In this document: positions 8,322-21,233 of the stretch, piece by piece
Layout of the letters: the number at the start of each line of letters is the position of its first letter
How positions within the stretch are numbered: position 1 is the stretch's first letter
Assembly: GCF_001864835.1 (NCBI RefSeq)
Contig: NZ_MJGI01000026.1
Location: 1 to 64,000, forward strand
Origin: Curtobacterium sp. MCBA15_001
GTDB lineage: Bacteria; Actinomycetota; Actinomycetes; Actinomycetales; Microbacteriaceae
Direction of reading: 5' to 3'
DNA length: 64,000 nt
The notes under the pieces: model-generated
Database searches by the model: none
What the model was told of the DNA's origin: nothing
What the model saw: the letters and a program-made list of their open reading frames with translations, nothing else
Position numbers and translations under genes: made by a program

Positions 8322-9398
8322 TCAGCGCGCGGCGCGCCGCAACCGCCGACGACGCAACCGGTTGATCCGCGTGGCCCAGGTCGGCCCTTCGTAGAGGAAC
8401 GCCGTGTAGCCCTGCACCAGCGTCGCGCCGGCATCGAGTCGCGCCTGCACGTCAGCCTCGGAGGTCACTCCCCCGACCGCGATCACGCAGAAGTCCGACG
8501 GCACGGCAGCCCGCACGCGCCGGAGCACCTCGAGCGATCGGGCCGCGATCGGCGCACCGGACAGTCCTCCGGCGCCCATGGCCTCGACCGATGTGGACGG
8601 CGTCGTCAGGCCGGTCCGGGCGATCGTCGTGTTGTTCGCGATCACCCCGGACAACCCGAGCTCGACGGCCAGGCCAGCGATGGCGTCGATCTGCTCGTCG
8701 GTCAGGTCGGGCGCGATCTTGACGAGCACCGGCGTCTTGCCCGCGGCGTCGCGGACGGCGGTCAGCAACGGGCGGAGCTGGTCGAGCTCCTGCAGACCGC
8801 GCAGTCCGGGCGTGTTCGGGGAGCTGACGTTCACCGCGAGGTAGTCCGCGAAGGGCGTGAGCAGGCGGGTCGACTCGAGGTAGTCGTCCACGGCGTCGGA
8901 GACGTCCACCACACGGCTCTTGCCGATGTTCACGCCGATCACCGGACGACCGGGGTTCCGGCGGGCACGCTCGAGCCGGCGGGCGGCAGCGGCGGCCCCG
9001 CGGTTGTTGAAGCCCATGCGGTTGATGAGCGCCCGGTCCGCGATGAGCCGGAACAGCCGTGGCTTCTCGTTGCCGGGCTGCGGCTTCGCGGTGATCGTGC
9101 CGACCTCGACGTGCCCGAAGCCGAGCAACCCGAGACCGGCGATCCCGCGGGCGTCCTTGTCGAACCCGGCCGCCAGACCGAAGCGCGACGGGAAGTGGAT
9201 CCCCATCGTGGTGACGCCGTCGGCAGCTGCGGGCCGGGAGTACCGCTCGACCGTGCCGGCGAGGAACGGCACGTGCGGCAGCCAGCGGATCACGGCGAAC
9301 GCGATGTGGTGCGCACGCTCGGGGTCCATGTTCGCGAACACGGACCGGAACACGACGCCGTAGCCGTTCCGGACGAGTCGTTCCCCGATGCCGCTCAC
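8322..9398 (-). CDS. pyrD: Dihydroorotate dehydrogenase, quinone-dependent (class 2)
   Basis: 358 residues. It oxidises dihydroorotate to orotate in pyrimidine synthesis, passing electrons through FMN to menaquinone. The extra N-terminal helical region (1-60) typical of membrane-associated class 2 enzymes is present. Next come the FMN-barrel motifs GLAAGFDKD, the catalytic-serine loop [11 protein letters not shown] (190-200), VLVKIAPDL and the C-terminal AVGGV phosphate-binding turn. Its GTG start overlaps the nrdR stop (GTGA), so it is translationally coupled as the last gene of hisD-nrdR-pyrD. It has an unusually basic C-terminal tail (RRRRLRR). Confidence 0.96.
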   Translation of the reverse strand: MSGIGERLVRNGYGVVFRSVFANMDPERAHHIAFAVIRWLPHVPFLAGTVERYSRPAAADGVTTMGIHFPSRFGLAAGFDKDARGIAGLGLLGFGHVEVGTITAKPQPGNEKPRLFRLIADRALINRMGFNNRGAAAAARRLERARRNPGRPVIGVNIGKSRVVDVSDAVDDYLESTRLLTPFADYLAVNVSSPNTPGLRGLQELDQLRPLLTAVRDAAGKTPVLVKIAPDLTDEQIDAIAGLAVELGLSGVIANNTTIARTGLTTPSTSVEAMGAGGLSGAPIAARSLEVLRRVRAAVPSDFCVIAVGGVTSEADVQARLDAGATLVQGYTAFLYEGPTWATRINRLRRRRLRRAAR

Positions 9399-9877
9399 GC
9401 GCTCGCCCCGGACTGCTCGCCCTGACGGCCGCCGTGGTCGACGCGGAGCTGGCCGATCGCGGACTCGAAGTCCTCGAGCGAGTCGAAGGCCTGGTAGACG
9501 CTGGCGTAGCGCAGGTAGGCGACCTCGTCGAGCTCACGGAGGGGCTCGAGGATCGCCAGGCCGATGTCGTTCGCCTCGATCTGGCTGGCTCCGGAGGACC
9601 GGACGATCTCCTCGACCCGCTGTGCCAGGACGGCGAGGTCGGAGTCGGTGACCGGTCGGCCCTGGCATGCCTTGCGCACGCCCGAGATGATCTTCTCGCG
9701 CGAGAACGGTTCGAGCACCCCGTTGCGCTTGACGACGTTGAGCGAGGCGGTCTCGGTGGTCGAGAACCGTCGCCCGCAGTTCGGGCACTGACGGCGCCGA
9801 CGGATCGAGGTGCCGTCGTCGCTGGTGCGGGAGTCGACGACGCGGGAGTCCGGGTGGCGGCAGAAGGGGCAGAACAT
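9395..9877 (-). CDS. nrdR: Ribonucleotide reductase regulator NrdR
   Basis: 160 residues. Zinc ribbon with Cys3, Cys6, Cys31 and Cys34 (CPFC...CPNC), then the invariant [17 protein letters not shown] segment and an ATP-cone domain (about 48-138). It represses ribonucleotide reductase genes when bound to ATP/dATP by binding paired NrdR boxes. No NrdR box is evident within the window and its nrd targets are elsewhere. It sits 12 bases after hisD and overlaps pyrD. Confidence 0.97.
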   Translation of the reverse strand: MFCPFCRHPDSRVVDSRTSDDGTSIRRRRQCPNCGRRFSTTETASLNVVKRNGVLEPFSREKIISGVRKACQGRPVTDSDLAVLAQRVEEIVRSSGASQIEANDIGLAILEPLRELDEVAYLRYASVYQAFDSLEDFESAIGQLRVDHGGRQGEQSGASA

Positions 9878-9889
9878 GGCAGCCCCAGG

Positions 9890-11212
9890 CTATCGGACGG
9901 TGCCCGCCCGACCCGTCCGTTCGGTGACCGCGGCGGCGTGTGCGGGGAGCTGCTCCTCGGTCGCGAGCGCCACGATGTGCGGCGCGACCTCGGCCAGGGC
10001 GCGTGCGGTGTACCGGACGACCTGCTGCGGGCGCAGGAACGTCGACGCCGACAGCCCGGACCCGAAGCGGGCCTGTCCGCCGGTGGGCAGGACGTGGTTC
10101 GACCCGGCCAGGTAGTCACCGAGGCTGACCGGCGTGTTCGGCCCGACGAAGACCGCGCCGGCCGCGTCGATGTCTGCCAGCACGGCGTCGTCGTCCGCGG
10201 TCTGGATCTCGAGGTGCTCCGGCCCGTAGGCGTTGCTCACGGTCGCCGCCTCGGCGAGCGAGTCCACCAGCACGACGGCGGACTGCGGTCCGTCGAGTGC
10301 GGCCTGGAGGCGCGCTGCCGTCCCGAGTACGGCCGTCTGCCCCGGGATGGCGGCTTCGACCGCGTCGGCGAACGCCGCTGACGTCGTCACCAGGACGCTG
10401 CCGGCCTGCTCGTCGTGCTCGGCCTGGCTGACGAGGTCGGCCGCCACGAACGCGGGGTCGGCGGTGTCGTCGGCGATCACGAGGATCTCGGTCGCGCCGG
10501 CCTCGGAGTCGATGCCGACGACGCCGCGCACCAGGCGCTTGGCCGCGGCGACGTAGTTGTTGCCCGGGCCGGTGACCAGGTCGACGGGTTCGAGGCCGAT
10601 CGACGACACCCCGTACGCCAGCGCACCGATCGCGCCGGCACCGCCCATCGCGTAGACCTCGTCGACGCCGAGCAGTCCGGCAGCGGCCAGGATCGTCGGG
10701 TGCACCGCTCCGCCGTGGGCCCGCTGGGGCGGGGACACGAGGGCGATCGACGGGACACCGGCGACCTGCGCCGCGACGACGTTCATCACGACACTCGACG
10801 GGTAGACGGCCTTGCCGCCCGGGACGTACAGCCCGACACGGCGCATCGGCTGCCAGCGCTGGTGCACCTCGGCGCCGTCGGCCAGGGTCGTGACGGACGC
10901 GGCGGGCACCTGCGCGGCACTCGCTGCCCGGACGCGGCGGATGGCCTCGTCGAGCGCGGTGCGGAGTTCGGGGTCGAGGCCGGCAACGGCGGCTGCGATC
11001 TCGGCAGCGGGGACACGGACGTGCGCGGGCGCTCCCCCGTCGAAGCGCTCGGCCTGCTCGTGCAGGGCCTCGGCGCCACGGTCGCGCACGGCGTCGACCA
11101 GCACGCGGGCGGCGTCCACGGCGGCGCCGATGTCGCCGGCGGCGCGGGGCATGAGCCGGAGGAGTTCGGCACGGGCGGGGAGACCACCACGGAGGTCGAT
11201 TCGCTGCATCAT
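9890..11212 (-). CDS. hisD: Histidinol dehydrogenase
   Basis: 440 residues, standard length. It catalyses the last two NAD-dependent steps of histidine synthesis. Motifs: GLYVPGGKAVYPSSV, VTGPGNNYVAAAK, IDSEAGATEI, the catalytic EHDEQA and GPEHLEI segments, and SLGDYLAGSNHVLPTGG near the zinc site. The first of two adjacent ATG codons overlaps the stop of the kinase-like gene (ATGA), which decides the start. It is separated from hisC/hisB, which in many actinobacteria follow hisD; here nrdR follows instead. Confidence 0.97.
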   Translation of the reverse strand: MMQRIDLRGGLPARAELLRLMPRAAGDIGAAVDAARVLVDAVRDRGAEALHEQAERFDGGAPAHVRVPAAEIAAAVAGLDPELRTALDEAIRRVRAASAAQVPAASVTTLADGAEVHQRWQPMRRVGLYVPGGKAVYPSSVVMNVVAAQVAGVPSIALVSPPQRAHGGAVHPTILAAAGLLGVDEVYAMGGAGAIGALAYGVSSIGLEPVDLVTGPGNNYVAAAKRLVRGVVGIDSEAGATEILVIADDTADPAFVAADLVSQAEHDEQAGSVLVTTSAAFADAVEAAIPGQTAVLGTAARLQAALDGPQSAVVLVDSLAEAATVSNAYGPEHLEIQTADDDAVLADIDAAGAVFVGPNTPVSLGDYLAGSNHVLPTGGQARFGSGLSASTFLRPQQVVRYTARALAEVAPHIVALATEEQLPAHAAAVTERTGRAGTVR

Positions 11213-12045
11213 GAGACGACCAGCGTACCGGCGGCGCCCTGCACGAGCGCCGCCACCACCGGCCGGTGGTGGTCGGTCTGCGCGCGGTCCCATGCCCCGA
11301 GCAGCACGAGCGTGGCGATCCGGAACGCCAGGGCACGGACCAGCAGCTGCGACCACTCCGGGACGCCCGCGCCGAGTGCCCCGAGCCGCGTCAGGGGCAC
11401 GTCGTGCCAGCACACCGCGTCGACGGCCGCGATCGCCGCACCGAGCCCTGCCGGGCGCCAGTACGGCGCCCAGTCGAAGACCGCCGGCGGCTGCCCGTGT
11501 GCGAAGAGCACGTTGCCGAGCAGGTCGCCGTGGATCAGTTGCGACGGCGACGACACCGGGCGGAAGACCGACGCCAGCTGCTCGAGCGTCGGGTCGGCCG
11601 GCAGTGCGACCGCGCCCCAGACCATCCGGTCGGCCGTGGCCCACGGTCCGTCCAGCGCGTCGAGGAAGCCCGGGCGGGGCAGGTCGGCGAGCGCATGGTG
11701 GAAGGCCGCGCCCGCGACGATGACGTCCTCAACCCGGGTAGGGTCGGTGGCGCCGTCGAGCCATTCCCAGGCCTCCCACCCACCGGTGAGCCAGCCGCCG
11801 GCCTGCCCGCCCCCGGCCACCGTCGGGACCGGGCGGGGCGTCCGGAACGCGTCCGTGTGCCGGAGGTGCGCCAGCGTGTCGGACCGCCACCGGGCCTCCT
11901 GGACGGCGCCGTGCGGTCGCAGGACGACCGGACCCGCGCGCCACGTCTGGCCCTGCCCACCGTCCAGGTGTTCCAGGGGCGCATGCGCAACCCCGAACGC
12001 CCGCAGCACCTCGGCCGAGGGCCGGGGTGCTGCGGTGTCGTCCAC
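11209..12045 (-). CDS. Aminoglycoside-phosphotransferase-fold protein
   Basis: 278 residues from a GTG 8 bases after the dnaE stop. The C-terminal half carries the kinase-like catalytic signature HGDLLGN and, further on, FDWAPY, where the metal-binding Asp is expected. The N-terminal ATP lobe is weak: no clear glycine loop and no obvious catalytic Lys/Glu pair. The family occurs in many actinobacteria and its substrate is unknown; resistance is not implied. Lying between dnaE and hisD with a 4-base overlap into hisD, it is part of the same transcript. It could phosphorylate a small molecule or be catalytically weak. Confidence 0.8.
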   Translation of the reverse strand: MDDTAAPRPSAEVLRAFGVAHAPLEHLDGGQGQTWRAGPVVLRPHGAVQEARWRSDTLAHLRHTDAFRTPRPVPTVAGGGQAGGWLTGGWEAWEWLDGATDPTRVEDVIVAGAAFHHALADLPRPGFLDALDGPWATADRMVWGAVALPADPTLEQLASVFRPVSSPSQLIHGDLLGNVLFAHGQPPAVFDWAPYWRPAGLGAAIAAVDAVCWHDVPLTRLGALGAGVPEWSQLLVRALAFRIATLVLLGAWDRAQTDHHRPVVAALVQGAAGTLVVS

Positions 12046-12053
12046 GAGCAGCC

Positions 12054-15587
<3,534 letters not shown>

Positions 15588-15671
15588 GGGGCCTCCGGTC
15601 GAACGAACTGCGTGTGGGACTCGGACAGCCTAACCGGGGCAGGCGACACCCACGGGCGTGTCGAGCACGCG

Positions 15672-16601
15672 TCAGGCGGACGCGGTGCGGATCCGGTCGA
15701 GCGCGACCTGCAGGTCATCCGGGTAGGACGCCTGGAACGCCACCCACTCCCCCGTGCGCGGGTGCGCGAACCCCAGGCGCACCGCGTCCAGCCACTGCCG
15801 CGTGAGCCCGAGCGACTCGGCCAGGCCCGGGTCGGCGCCGTACATCGTGTCCCCGACGAGCGGGTGCCGCGTCGCCGCCATGTGCACGCGGATCTGGTGC
15901 GTGCGCCCCGTCTCCAGGTGCACCTCGACCAGCGTCGCCGCCCGGAACGCCTCGAGCGTCTCGTAGTGCGTGACGCTCGGCTTGCCGTCCGAGGTGACAG
16001 CGAACTTCCAGTCGCTCGCCGGGTGCCGACCGATCGGGGCGTCGATCGTGCCCGAGGTCGGGTCCGGGTGGCCCTGCGCGAGGGCGTGGTAGACCTTCTC
16101 GACCGTGCGCTCCTTGAAGGCGCGCTTGAGGTGGGTGTACGCGAGCTCGGTCTTCGCGACGACCATGAGACCCGAGGTGCCGACGTCGAGCCGGTGCACG
16201 ATCCCCGCGCGCTCGGCGGCCCCGGACGTCGCGATCGTGAACCCGGCGGCAGCGAGGCCTCCCGGGACGGTGGGCCCGTCCCACCCGGGCGACGGGTGTG
16301 CGGCGACGCCGATGGGCTTGTCGACGACGACGATGTCCTCGTCGTCGTGCACGATCGTCATCCCGGGCACGAGGGCCGGGACGATCCGCGGGGCTTCCTT
16401 CGGGGTCCACTCGACCTCGAGCCAGGAGTCCGCGTGCAGGCGGTCGGACTTGTCGACGACGACGCCGTCGACGCGCACGCCGCCGGCCGCGACGACGTCG
16501 GCCGCGAAGGACCGACTGAACCCGAGGAGCTTCCCGATGGCCGCGTCGACACGCTCACCGGCGAGCCCGTCCGGGACGGGAAGGGACCGCTGCTCGCTCA
16601 C
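15672..16601 (-). CDS. rluD: Large-subunit rRNA pseudouridine synthase, RluD type
   Basis: 309 residues: an S4 RNA-binding domain (about 14-75), then the catalytic domain with [15 protein letters not shown], whose Asp139 is the nucleophile, followed by GRTHQIRVH. It converts uridines of 23S rRNA to pseudouridine. The GTG start overlaps the lspA stop by four bases (GTGA). The lspA-rluD pairing is conserved in many Gram-positive bacteria. The exact target uridines cannot be read from the sequence. Confidence 0.95.
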   Translation of the reverse strand: MSEQRSLPVPDGLAGERVDAAIGKLLGFSRSFAADVVAAGGVRVDGVVVDKSDRLHADSWLEVEWTPKEAPRIVPALVPGMTIVHDDEDIVVVDKPIGVAAHPSPGWDGPTVPGGLAAAGFTIATSGAAERAGIVHRLDVGTSGLMVVAKTELAYTHLKRAFKERTVEKVYHALAQGHPDPTSGTIDAPIGRHPASDWKFAVTSDGKPSVTHYETLEAFRAATLVEVHLETGRTHQIRVHMAATRHPLVGDTMYGADPGLAESLGLTRQWLDAVRLGFAHPRTGEWVAFQASYPDDLQVALDRIRTASA

Positions 16602-17257
16602 GTGGCGTCGTGGCCGAGCTGGTCGCGCTGGTCGCGTCCGTCACGCTGGTCGGCGGTCGGGGCCGGACGGGAGGCCGCGGTCGCGTCCGCCTGGTCCGTC
16701 GCCACCGCGGACTGCTCGCCCCGGCGCTTGCGGTCGCTGACCGAGCGGGTGCCGTCGAGGTTCACCCCGAACACCACCAGCAGGACGAAGACCACCATGC
16801 TGATGCAGATGAACGAGTCGGCGATGTTGTAGATCGCGGGCATCATCCACGGCGTGGAGATGAAGTCCACCACGTGACCGCGCCCGAAGCCGGGCTCACG
16901 GAAGAGCCGGTCGAGCAGGTTGCCGAGCGCCCCGCCGAGCAACATGCCGAGCACGATGGCCCACCACATCGAGCGGATGCGCCGGGCGAACACGATGATC
17001 GCCACCACGACGGCGGCCGACACGATCGAGAACACCCAGGTCATGTTCACCGCGAACGAGAACGCCGCACCGGGGTTCCGCACGTACAGGAACTGCAGCG
17101 CGCCCCCGAGGACGGGGACGACCTGCCCGTACGGCAGGTTCGTGACGACGAGCGCCTTGACGACCTGGTCGAACGCCACCACCACGACAGCGGCGAAGGC
17201 CAGTGCCGCGATCGCGCGGACACTGACCTTCGCTCGTTGGTCTTGCTGCTGGGACAA
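16598..17257 (-). CDS. lspA: Lipoprotein signal peptidase II
   Basis: 219 residues with four transmembrane helices. The catalytic aspartates are Asp131 in GHVVDF and Asp147 in IYNIADSFI, together with the GNLLDRL signature. It cleaves lipoprotein signal peptides such as that of CtaC after diacylglyceryl transfer. The start is taken as a TTG two bases after the wag31 stop; no better codon lies before the first helix. Residues after 170 form a charged, non-conserved cytoplasmic tail. Bases 16664-16675 inside that tail are the family 1 repeat arm, encoding ASRP at 195-198. Confidence 0.95.
   Translation of the reverse strand: MSQQQDQRAKVSVRAIAALAFAAVVVVAFDQVVKALVVTNLPYGQVVPVLGGALQFLYVRNPGAAFSFAVNMTWVFSIVSAAVVVAIIVFARRIRSMWWAIVLGMLLGGALGNLLDRLFREPGFGRGHVVDFISTPWMMPAIYNIADSFICISMVVFVLLVVFGVNLDGTRSVSDRKRRGEQSAVATDQADATAASRPAPTADQRDGRDQRDQLGHDAT
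16664..16675 (-). repeat. Family 1 arm inside lspA
   Basis: GCCTCCCGTCCG on the coding strand, read as Ala-Ser-Arg-Pro in the variable C-terminal tail. Confidence 0.7.
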
Positions 17258-17259
17258 CG

Positions 17260-17946
17260 TCAGTTGCCGAAGCCCTGCGCCGATGCCGGCGCGGGGGTGA
17301 GACCCGACTGCTCGGTGCCCGACGACGCGTCGAGCTCGCTCAGCTGGCCCTGGATGTAGCTCTTGAGCTGTGCGCGGTAGTCACGCTCGAACGTGCGGAG
17401 CTCGTCGATCTTGCCCTCGAGCTGACGCTGCTCGCCCTCGAGCACCTGCACGCGCTGGCGGTTGGTGTTCTCGGTGTCGGCGATGATCTGGCGCTGCTTG
17501 GCCTCGGCCTCGGAGACCAGACGGGCGGCCTGGGCCTGGCCCTCGGCGATGAGCGCGTCGCGCTTCTCGACGCCCTCGCGGACGTGCTCCTCGTGGAGAC
17601 GACGTGCGAGCGTCAGGAGGTTCGTGGTGCCCTCGGTGTCGTCGTCCGGGTTGACCGTGGTGGCCGGTGCCGCGGCGGCGACGGGAGCCGGCTCCGGAGC
17701 GGCGGCGACGGGGGCCGGCTCGGGCTCGGGCTCGGGGGTCGGAGCGGCCTTCTCGATCTCGACCGGCTTCGGCGCCGACTCGGCCGACTGCAGCCGCTGA
17801 CGGAGCTCGTCGTTCTCCTGGGTCAGACGGCGCAGCTCGACGACGACCTCGTCCAGGAAGTCGTCGACTTCGTCCTGGTCGTAGCCCTCGCGGAACTTGG
17901 TCGGCTGGAACCGCTTGTTGACTACGTCTTCCGGCGTCAAAGCCAT
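17260..17946 (-). CDS. wag31: Polar growth/septum-site protein DivIVA (Wag31)
   Basis: 228 residues from ATG, with GAGGTGA 6 bases upstream. The N-terminal DivIVA membrane-binding domain begins MALTPEDVVNKRF and continues FREGYDQDEVDDFLDEV (about 18-34), followed by a coiled coil to about 70. A Pro/Ala/Glu-rich linker (75-125) separates it from a second long coiled coil (135-212). It marks curved membrane at poles and septa and organises polar wall growth. Gene order sepF-yggT-wag31-lspA matches other actinobacteria. The C-terminal tail is short and Ser/Gly-rich. Confidence 0.96.
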   Translation of the reverse strand: MALTPEDVVNKRFQPTKFREGYDQDEVDDFLDEVVVELRRLTQENDELRQRLQSAESAPKPVEIEKAAPTPEPEPEPAPVAAAPEPAPVAAAAPATTVNPDDDTEGTTNLLTLARRLHEEHVREGVEKRDALIAEGQAQAARLVSEAEAKQRQIIADTENTNRQRVQVLEGEQRQLEGKIDELRTFERDYRAQLKSYIQGQLSELDASSGTEQSGLTPAPASAQGFGN

Positions 17947-18001
17947 TGCCGTCACCTCAATAGAACTGCTGAACGTGTGGAACCGAGATGTCTCGCCTGG
18001 A

Positions 18002-18007
18002 AATGTA
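18002..18007 (-). promoter_or_regulatory. Possible extended -10 of a wag31 promoter
   Basis: TACATT preceded by TGG on the leftward strand, 55 bases before the wag31 start in the 199-base gap after yggT. No good -35 hexamer is seen, so this is tentative. Confidence 0.35.
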
Positions 18008-18145
18008 CCAGGCAGGACCTTCGGTGCGGATGCCCACCGAGGGAGGGCATCGATCCCGACCACCGTACACCGACGACGGGCAGGAACCGCGCGCACAGAC
18101 CGGGCGTGGCGCGTGTCGCGGCCAGGCCGGGTCGTGGCGGGTGGG

Positions 18146-18442
18146 TCAGACCGAGACCGATGCGACCCGGACGATGCTCATCAGGATGATCGTGACGAGC
18201 ATCACGATCGACCATCCGAAGTCGAGGGCGACCGCCCCCATGCGCAGCGGCGGCAACACCTTGCGCACCGTCCGGATGGGCGGGTCGGTGGTCGTGTAGA
18301 CGACCTCGGCGACGACGAGCATGCCGCCGCGGGGACGCCACGAGCGGTTGAACGCCTGCACCATGTCCAACGCGAACCGCCCCCACAGCACGAAGAAGTA
18401 CAGCAGCAGGAGGAAGTACAGCAGCGTGAAGATCACGGACAC
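18146..18442 (-). CDS. YggT-family membrane protein
   Basis: 98 residues with two hydrophobic segments (about 3-28 and 73-95) around a conserved cytoplasmic middle containing TDPPIRTVRKVLPP, the YggT signature. It lies between sepF and wag31, as in mycobacteria and Gram-positive dcw clusters. The function is unproven; a link to division or membrane organisation is inferred from the fixed neighbourhood. Two in-frame GTG codons two residues apart could start it; neither has a strong ribosome site. Confidence 0.9.
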   Translation of the reverse strand: MSVIFTLLYFLLLLYFFVLWGRFALDMVQAFNRSWRPRGGMLVVAEVVYTTTDPPIRTVRKVLPPLRMGAVALDFGWSIVMLVTIILMSIVRVASVSV

Positions 18443-18550
18443 GGTCGGCTCGCTCGACTCGGGTGCACGGACCCCCGCAGGGGCTCAAGCACGGGGCGGG
18501 TGGGCCTGGGCGGCGCCCCACGGGTCCGGTGACCTGCAGGGCGTGACGAC

Positions 18551-19120
18551 TCAGGACTGGGCGAAGAAGGACGCCTCGATGTCGGACTCTACCTCGGGCG
18601 CCTCACCGCTCACTGCGACGTGGGCCGGGGAGAGCAGGAAGACCTTGTTCGTGACCCGCTCGATCTTGCCGTAGAGGCCGAGCGACAGGCCACTGGCGAA
18701 GTCGATCATGCGACGCGCGTCGGACTCGGTCATCTGCGAGAGGTTGATGATGACGGGGATGCCGTCGCGGAAGCTCTCGGCGATGGACTGGGCGTCCTTG
18801 TACTCGCGCGGGTGGACGGTGAGGATCTCGTTCATTTCCTGGACCGGAGTCGCCTTCTGTGCGGTCGTGTGCGAGCGGCGGAGCGGGGTGACCTGCGCGC
18901 CGCGCTGGTGCTGGGTGTGCGGGGCCTTCGTCTCGACGGGCGCCGCGGCGGGTGCTGCTGCCGGGGCCGCAGCCGCCGGAGCCTCGTGCTGCGTCGCTGC
19001 GGGTGCGGAGGGCTGCTGCTGCGCACGCTGCTGGTGCTGCGTCGGCTGCTCGTCCTCGTACTCGAGTTCCTCGTCGGCGAGGCCGAGGTAGACCATCGTC
19101 TTCTTCAACGGACCGGCCAT
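18551..19120 (-). CDS. sepF: Cell division protein SepF
   Basis: 189 residues. An amphipathic membrane-targeting N-terminus ([17 protein letters not shown]) is followed by a Gln/Ala/Pro-rich linker (25-95). The conserved globular SepF domain (about 98-178) contains [17 protein letters not shown] and NLSQM. It tethers FtsZ to the membrane, replacing FtsA, which is absent. GGAGG precedes the ATG. The linker is longer and more Ala-rich than usual. Confidence 0.96.
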   Translation of the reverse strand: MAGPLKKTMVYLGLADEELEYEDEQPTQHQQRAQQQPSAPAATQHEAPAAAAPAAAPAAAPVETKAPHTQHQRGAQVTPLRRSHTTAQKATPVQEMNEILTVHPREYKDAQSIAESFRDGIPVIINLSQMTESDARRMIDFASGLSLGLYGKIERVTNKVFLLSPAHVAVSGEAPEVESDIEASFFAQS

Positions 19121-19174
19121 GGTTCCTCCAGGGGTGTGCGTGCTCGGGATGCCCTGCTGCTCCCTGTGACGAGG

Positions 19175-19900
19175 CTAGGGCGCGGTGGGCCGTTTCCCCG
19201 TGATTGCCGTCCCGATCCGCAGGTGTGTCGCGCCCTCGGCGATGGCTTCGGCGTGGTCGTTGCTCATCCCCGCGGAGATGTCCGTGGCGTCCGGCGCGAT
19301 CGCGGCGACACGCGCGGAGACCTCCCGCAGCCGGGCGAAGGCGCGCCGGGGCTCCTCGTCGAGCGGCGCGACGGCCATGACACCGCGCAGGCGGATCGTG
19401 CCGGTGCCGAGGACCCGCTCCACCATCGCCTCCACCGCGTCGGGCTGGACGCCCCCGCGGCCCGGGTCGTCGGTGAGGTTGACCTGCACGAAGCCGTCCA
19501 CCACGAGCGGCTCGGGTTCGGCCTCGGTCGGGGCGAAGGCGTCGACGACCGAGTCCCGGTCGAGCGACTGCACGACGTGGGCGTAGCGCCGGACCTGGCG
19601 TGCCTTCTTCGACTGCAGCTGCCCGATGAAGTGCCAGGTCAGGTCGAGGTCGGACAGCTCGGCAGCCTTCGCCTGCGCCTCCTGGTGGCGGTTCTCCCCC
19701 ACGTCCGTGACGCCCAGCGCGGCCAGGTCGCGCACCAGGGACGCCGGGTGGTACTTCGTCACGACGATGAGCGTCAGCTCGTCGGCGGAGCGCCCTGCGG
19801 CCCGCGCCGCGTCGGCGATGCTCTGCCTGACGGACGCGAGACGCGCCTCCAGTCCGTCGTCGTGGGACGAGGCGGACGGGAGGCGCGTGTCGGCTGCCAC
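19175..19900 (-). CDS. yggS: PLP homeostasis protein, YggS/PROSC family
   Basis: 241 residues. A single TIM-barrel-like domain with the PLP lysine Lys49 in VVTKYHP, then GENR, WHFIGQLQSKK, and SAGMSNDHAEAI and THLRIGTAI near the phosphate site. It binds pyridoxal phosphate and buffers its pool. It starts at a GTG 6 bases after the ftsZ stop. Residues 5-10 (TRLPSA) are encoded by an exact 15-base family 1 repeat arm, so the N-terminus before about residue 16 is probably a repeat-derived extension. The pgeF/yfiH gene that often sits between ftsZ and yggS is absent. Confidence 0.95.
   Translation of the reverse strand: MAADTRLPSASSHDDGLEARLASVRQSIADAARAAGRSADELTLIVVTKYHPASLVRDLAALGVTDVGENRHQEAQAKAAELSDLDLTWHFIGQLQSKKARQVRRYAHVVQSLDRDSVVDAFAPTEAEPEPLVVDGFVQVNLTDDPGRGGVQPDAVEAMVERVLGTGTIRLRGVMAVAPLDEEPRRAFARLREVSARVAAIAPDATDISAGMSNDHAEAIAEGATHLRIGTAITGKRPTAP
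19873..19887 (-). repeat. Family 1 arm inside yggS
   Basis: CGCGCCTCCCGTCCG on the coding strand, read as Arg-Leu-Pro-Ser at the extreme N-terminus. This is the same 15-mer as in the hairpin at 36507-36521. Confidence 0.75.
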
Positions 19901-19906
19901 CGGGTG

Positions 19907-21076
19907 TTACTTCAGGAAGTCGGGGACGTCGAGCTCGTCGTCACCGTCGAAGGCCGGGTCGGCCGCGCGCTGCGTCGGCGCTTCGTGCTCCGACGACGCC
20001 CACGAGCGGGCACCAGTCGACGAGGTGGTCGAGTCCTCGATGGCGTTCGAGCCACCGGACACGGGGGCCGTGGCGTTCGACTCGGGGTCGACCCAGCTGG
20101 CGCGTCGCTCCTTGACCTGCGACGAGGGCTCGCCCCCGTCGAAGCCGGCGGCGATGACGGTCACGCGGACCTCGTCACCGAGGGTGTCGTCGATGACCGC
20201 ACCGAAGATGATGTTCGCCTCGGGGTGGACCGCTTCCTGCACCAGGCGGGCCGCGTCGTTGATCTCGAAGATGCCGAGGTTCGAGCCACCCTGGATCGAC
20301 AGCAGCACGCCGTGTGCCCCGTCGATCGAGGCCTCGAGCAGTGGCGACGCGACGGCGAGCTCGGCGGCCTTGATGGCACGGTCGGCCCCGCGGGAGGAAC
20401 CGATGCCCATGAGCGCCGAACCGGCACCCTGCATGACGCTCTTGACGTCGGCGAAGTCGAGGTTGATCAGACCCGGCGTCGTGATCAGGTCGGTGATGCC
20501 CTGCACGCCGGCCAGCAGGACCTGGTCCGCGGTGGCGAAGGCCTCGACCATGGAGATGCCGCGGTCCGAGATCTCGAGCAGGCGGTCGTTCGGCACGACG
20601 ATGAGCGTGTCGACCTCGTCCTTGAGGCCCGCGACACCGTTCTCGGCCTGCGACTGACGACGCTTGCCCTCGAAGCTGAACGGCTTCGTGACGACACCGA
20701 TGGTGAGCGCGCCGATCGACTTGGCGATGCGGGCGACCACGGGAGCACCACCCGTACCGGTCCCACCACCCTCGCCGGCGGTGACGAAGACCATGTCGGC
20801 TCCTGCGAGAGCCTCTTCGATCTCCTCGGCGTGGTCCTCGGCGGCGCGACGGCCGACCTCGGGGTCCGCGCCGGCACCGAGGCCGCGGGTGATCTCGCGG
20901 CCCACGTCGAGCTTGACGTCGGCGTCGCTGAGCAGGAGCGCCTGGGCGTCGGTGTTGATCGCGATGAACTCGACGCCTCGGAGGCCCAGCTCGATCATGC
21001 GGTTGACGGCGTTGACGCCGCCGCCGCCGACACCGACGACCTTGATCACGGCGAGGTAGTTGTGGTTCGTGGTCAC
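19907..21076 (-). CDS. ftsZ: Cell division GTPase FtsZ
   Basis: 389 residues from GTG with CGGAGG upstream; the frame continues to 21193 but that part lacks conservation. The tubulin signature GGGTGTG lies at 103-109, the T7 loop NLDFAD at 205-210, and the C-terminal binding peptide [10 protein letters not shown] at the end, which contacts SepF and FtsW. It forms the Z ring. It is followed by yggS and sepF. The 157-base upstream gap carries a promoter region with overlapping dyads (21092-21120). Confidence 0.98.
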   Translation of the reverse strand: MTTNHNYLAVIKVVGVGGGGVNAVNRMIELGLRGVEFIAINTDAQALLLSDADVKLDVGREITRGLGAGADPEVGRRAAEDHAEEIEEALAGADMVFVTAGEGGGTGTGGAPVVARIAKSIGALTIGVVTKPFSFEGKRRQSQAENGVAGLKDEVDTLIVVPNDRLLEISDRGISMVEAFATADQVLLAGVQGITDLITTPGLINLDFADVKSVMQGAGSALMGIGSSRGADRAIKAAELAVASPLLEASIDGAHGVLLSIQGGSNLGIFEINDAARLVQEAVHPEANIIFGAVIDDTLGDEVRVTVIAAGFDGGEPSSQVKERRASWVDPESNATAPVSGGSNAIEDSTTSSTGARSWASSEHEAPTQRAADPAFDGDDELDVPDFLK

Positions 21077-21091
21077 GTCAGTCCGGCCTCC

Positions 21092-21120
21092 GGTTGAACC
21101 TTCAACCTCTACTTGAAGTT
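21092..21120 (-). promoter_or_regulatory. Overlapping dyads in the ftsZ leader, possible MerR/FtsR-type operator
   Basis: GGTTGAA-CC-TTCAACC (21092-21107) overlaps AACCTC-N5-GAAGTT (21104-21120), 16 to 44 bases before the ftsZ start. A third TCAAC-N5-GTTGA dyad precedes the MerR gene at 54091-54105. MerR proteins bind such dyads, and FtsR is known in Corynebacterium to activate ftsZ. The match to FtsR is my inference. Confidence 0.4.
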
Positions 21121-21233
21121 GCAGGTCTTTGCTGCTAGGTGTGGTGCTTGCGACGACGCTACGGGGGCGTCCGCCGCGGTGTCGTCCCGCCACGCCGCGT
21201 GTCGGCGATGTGGTCCCGCAATTCTCCCCCGCG

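Noticed and set aside
11209-12045. Aminoglycoside resistance gene
   Set aside because: The fold signature is shared by many small-molecule kinases; context is housekeeping and the ATP lobe is weak. Resistance cannot be claimed.
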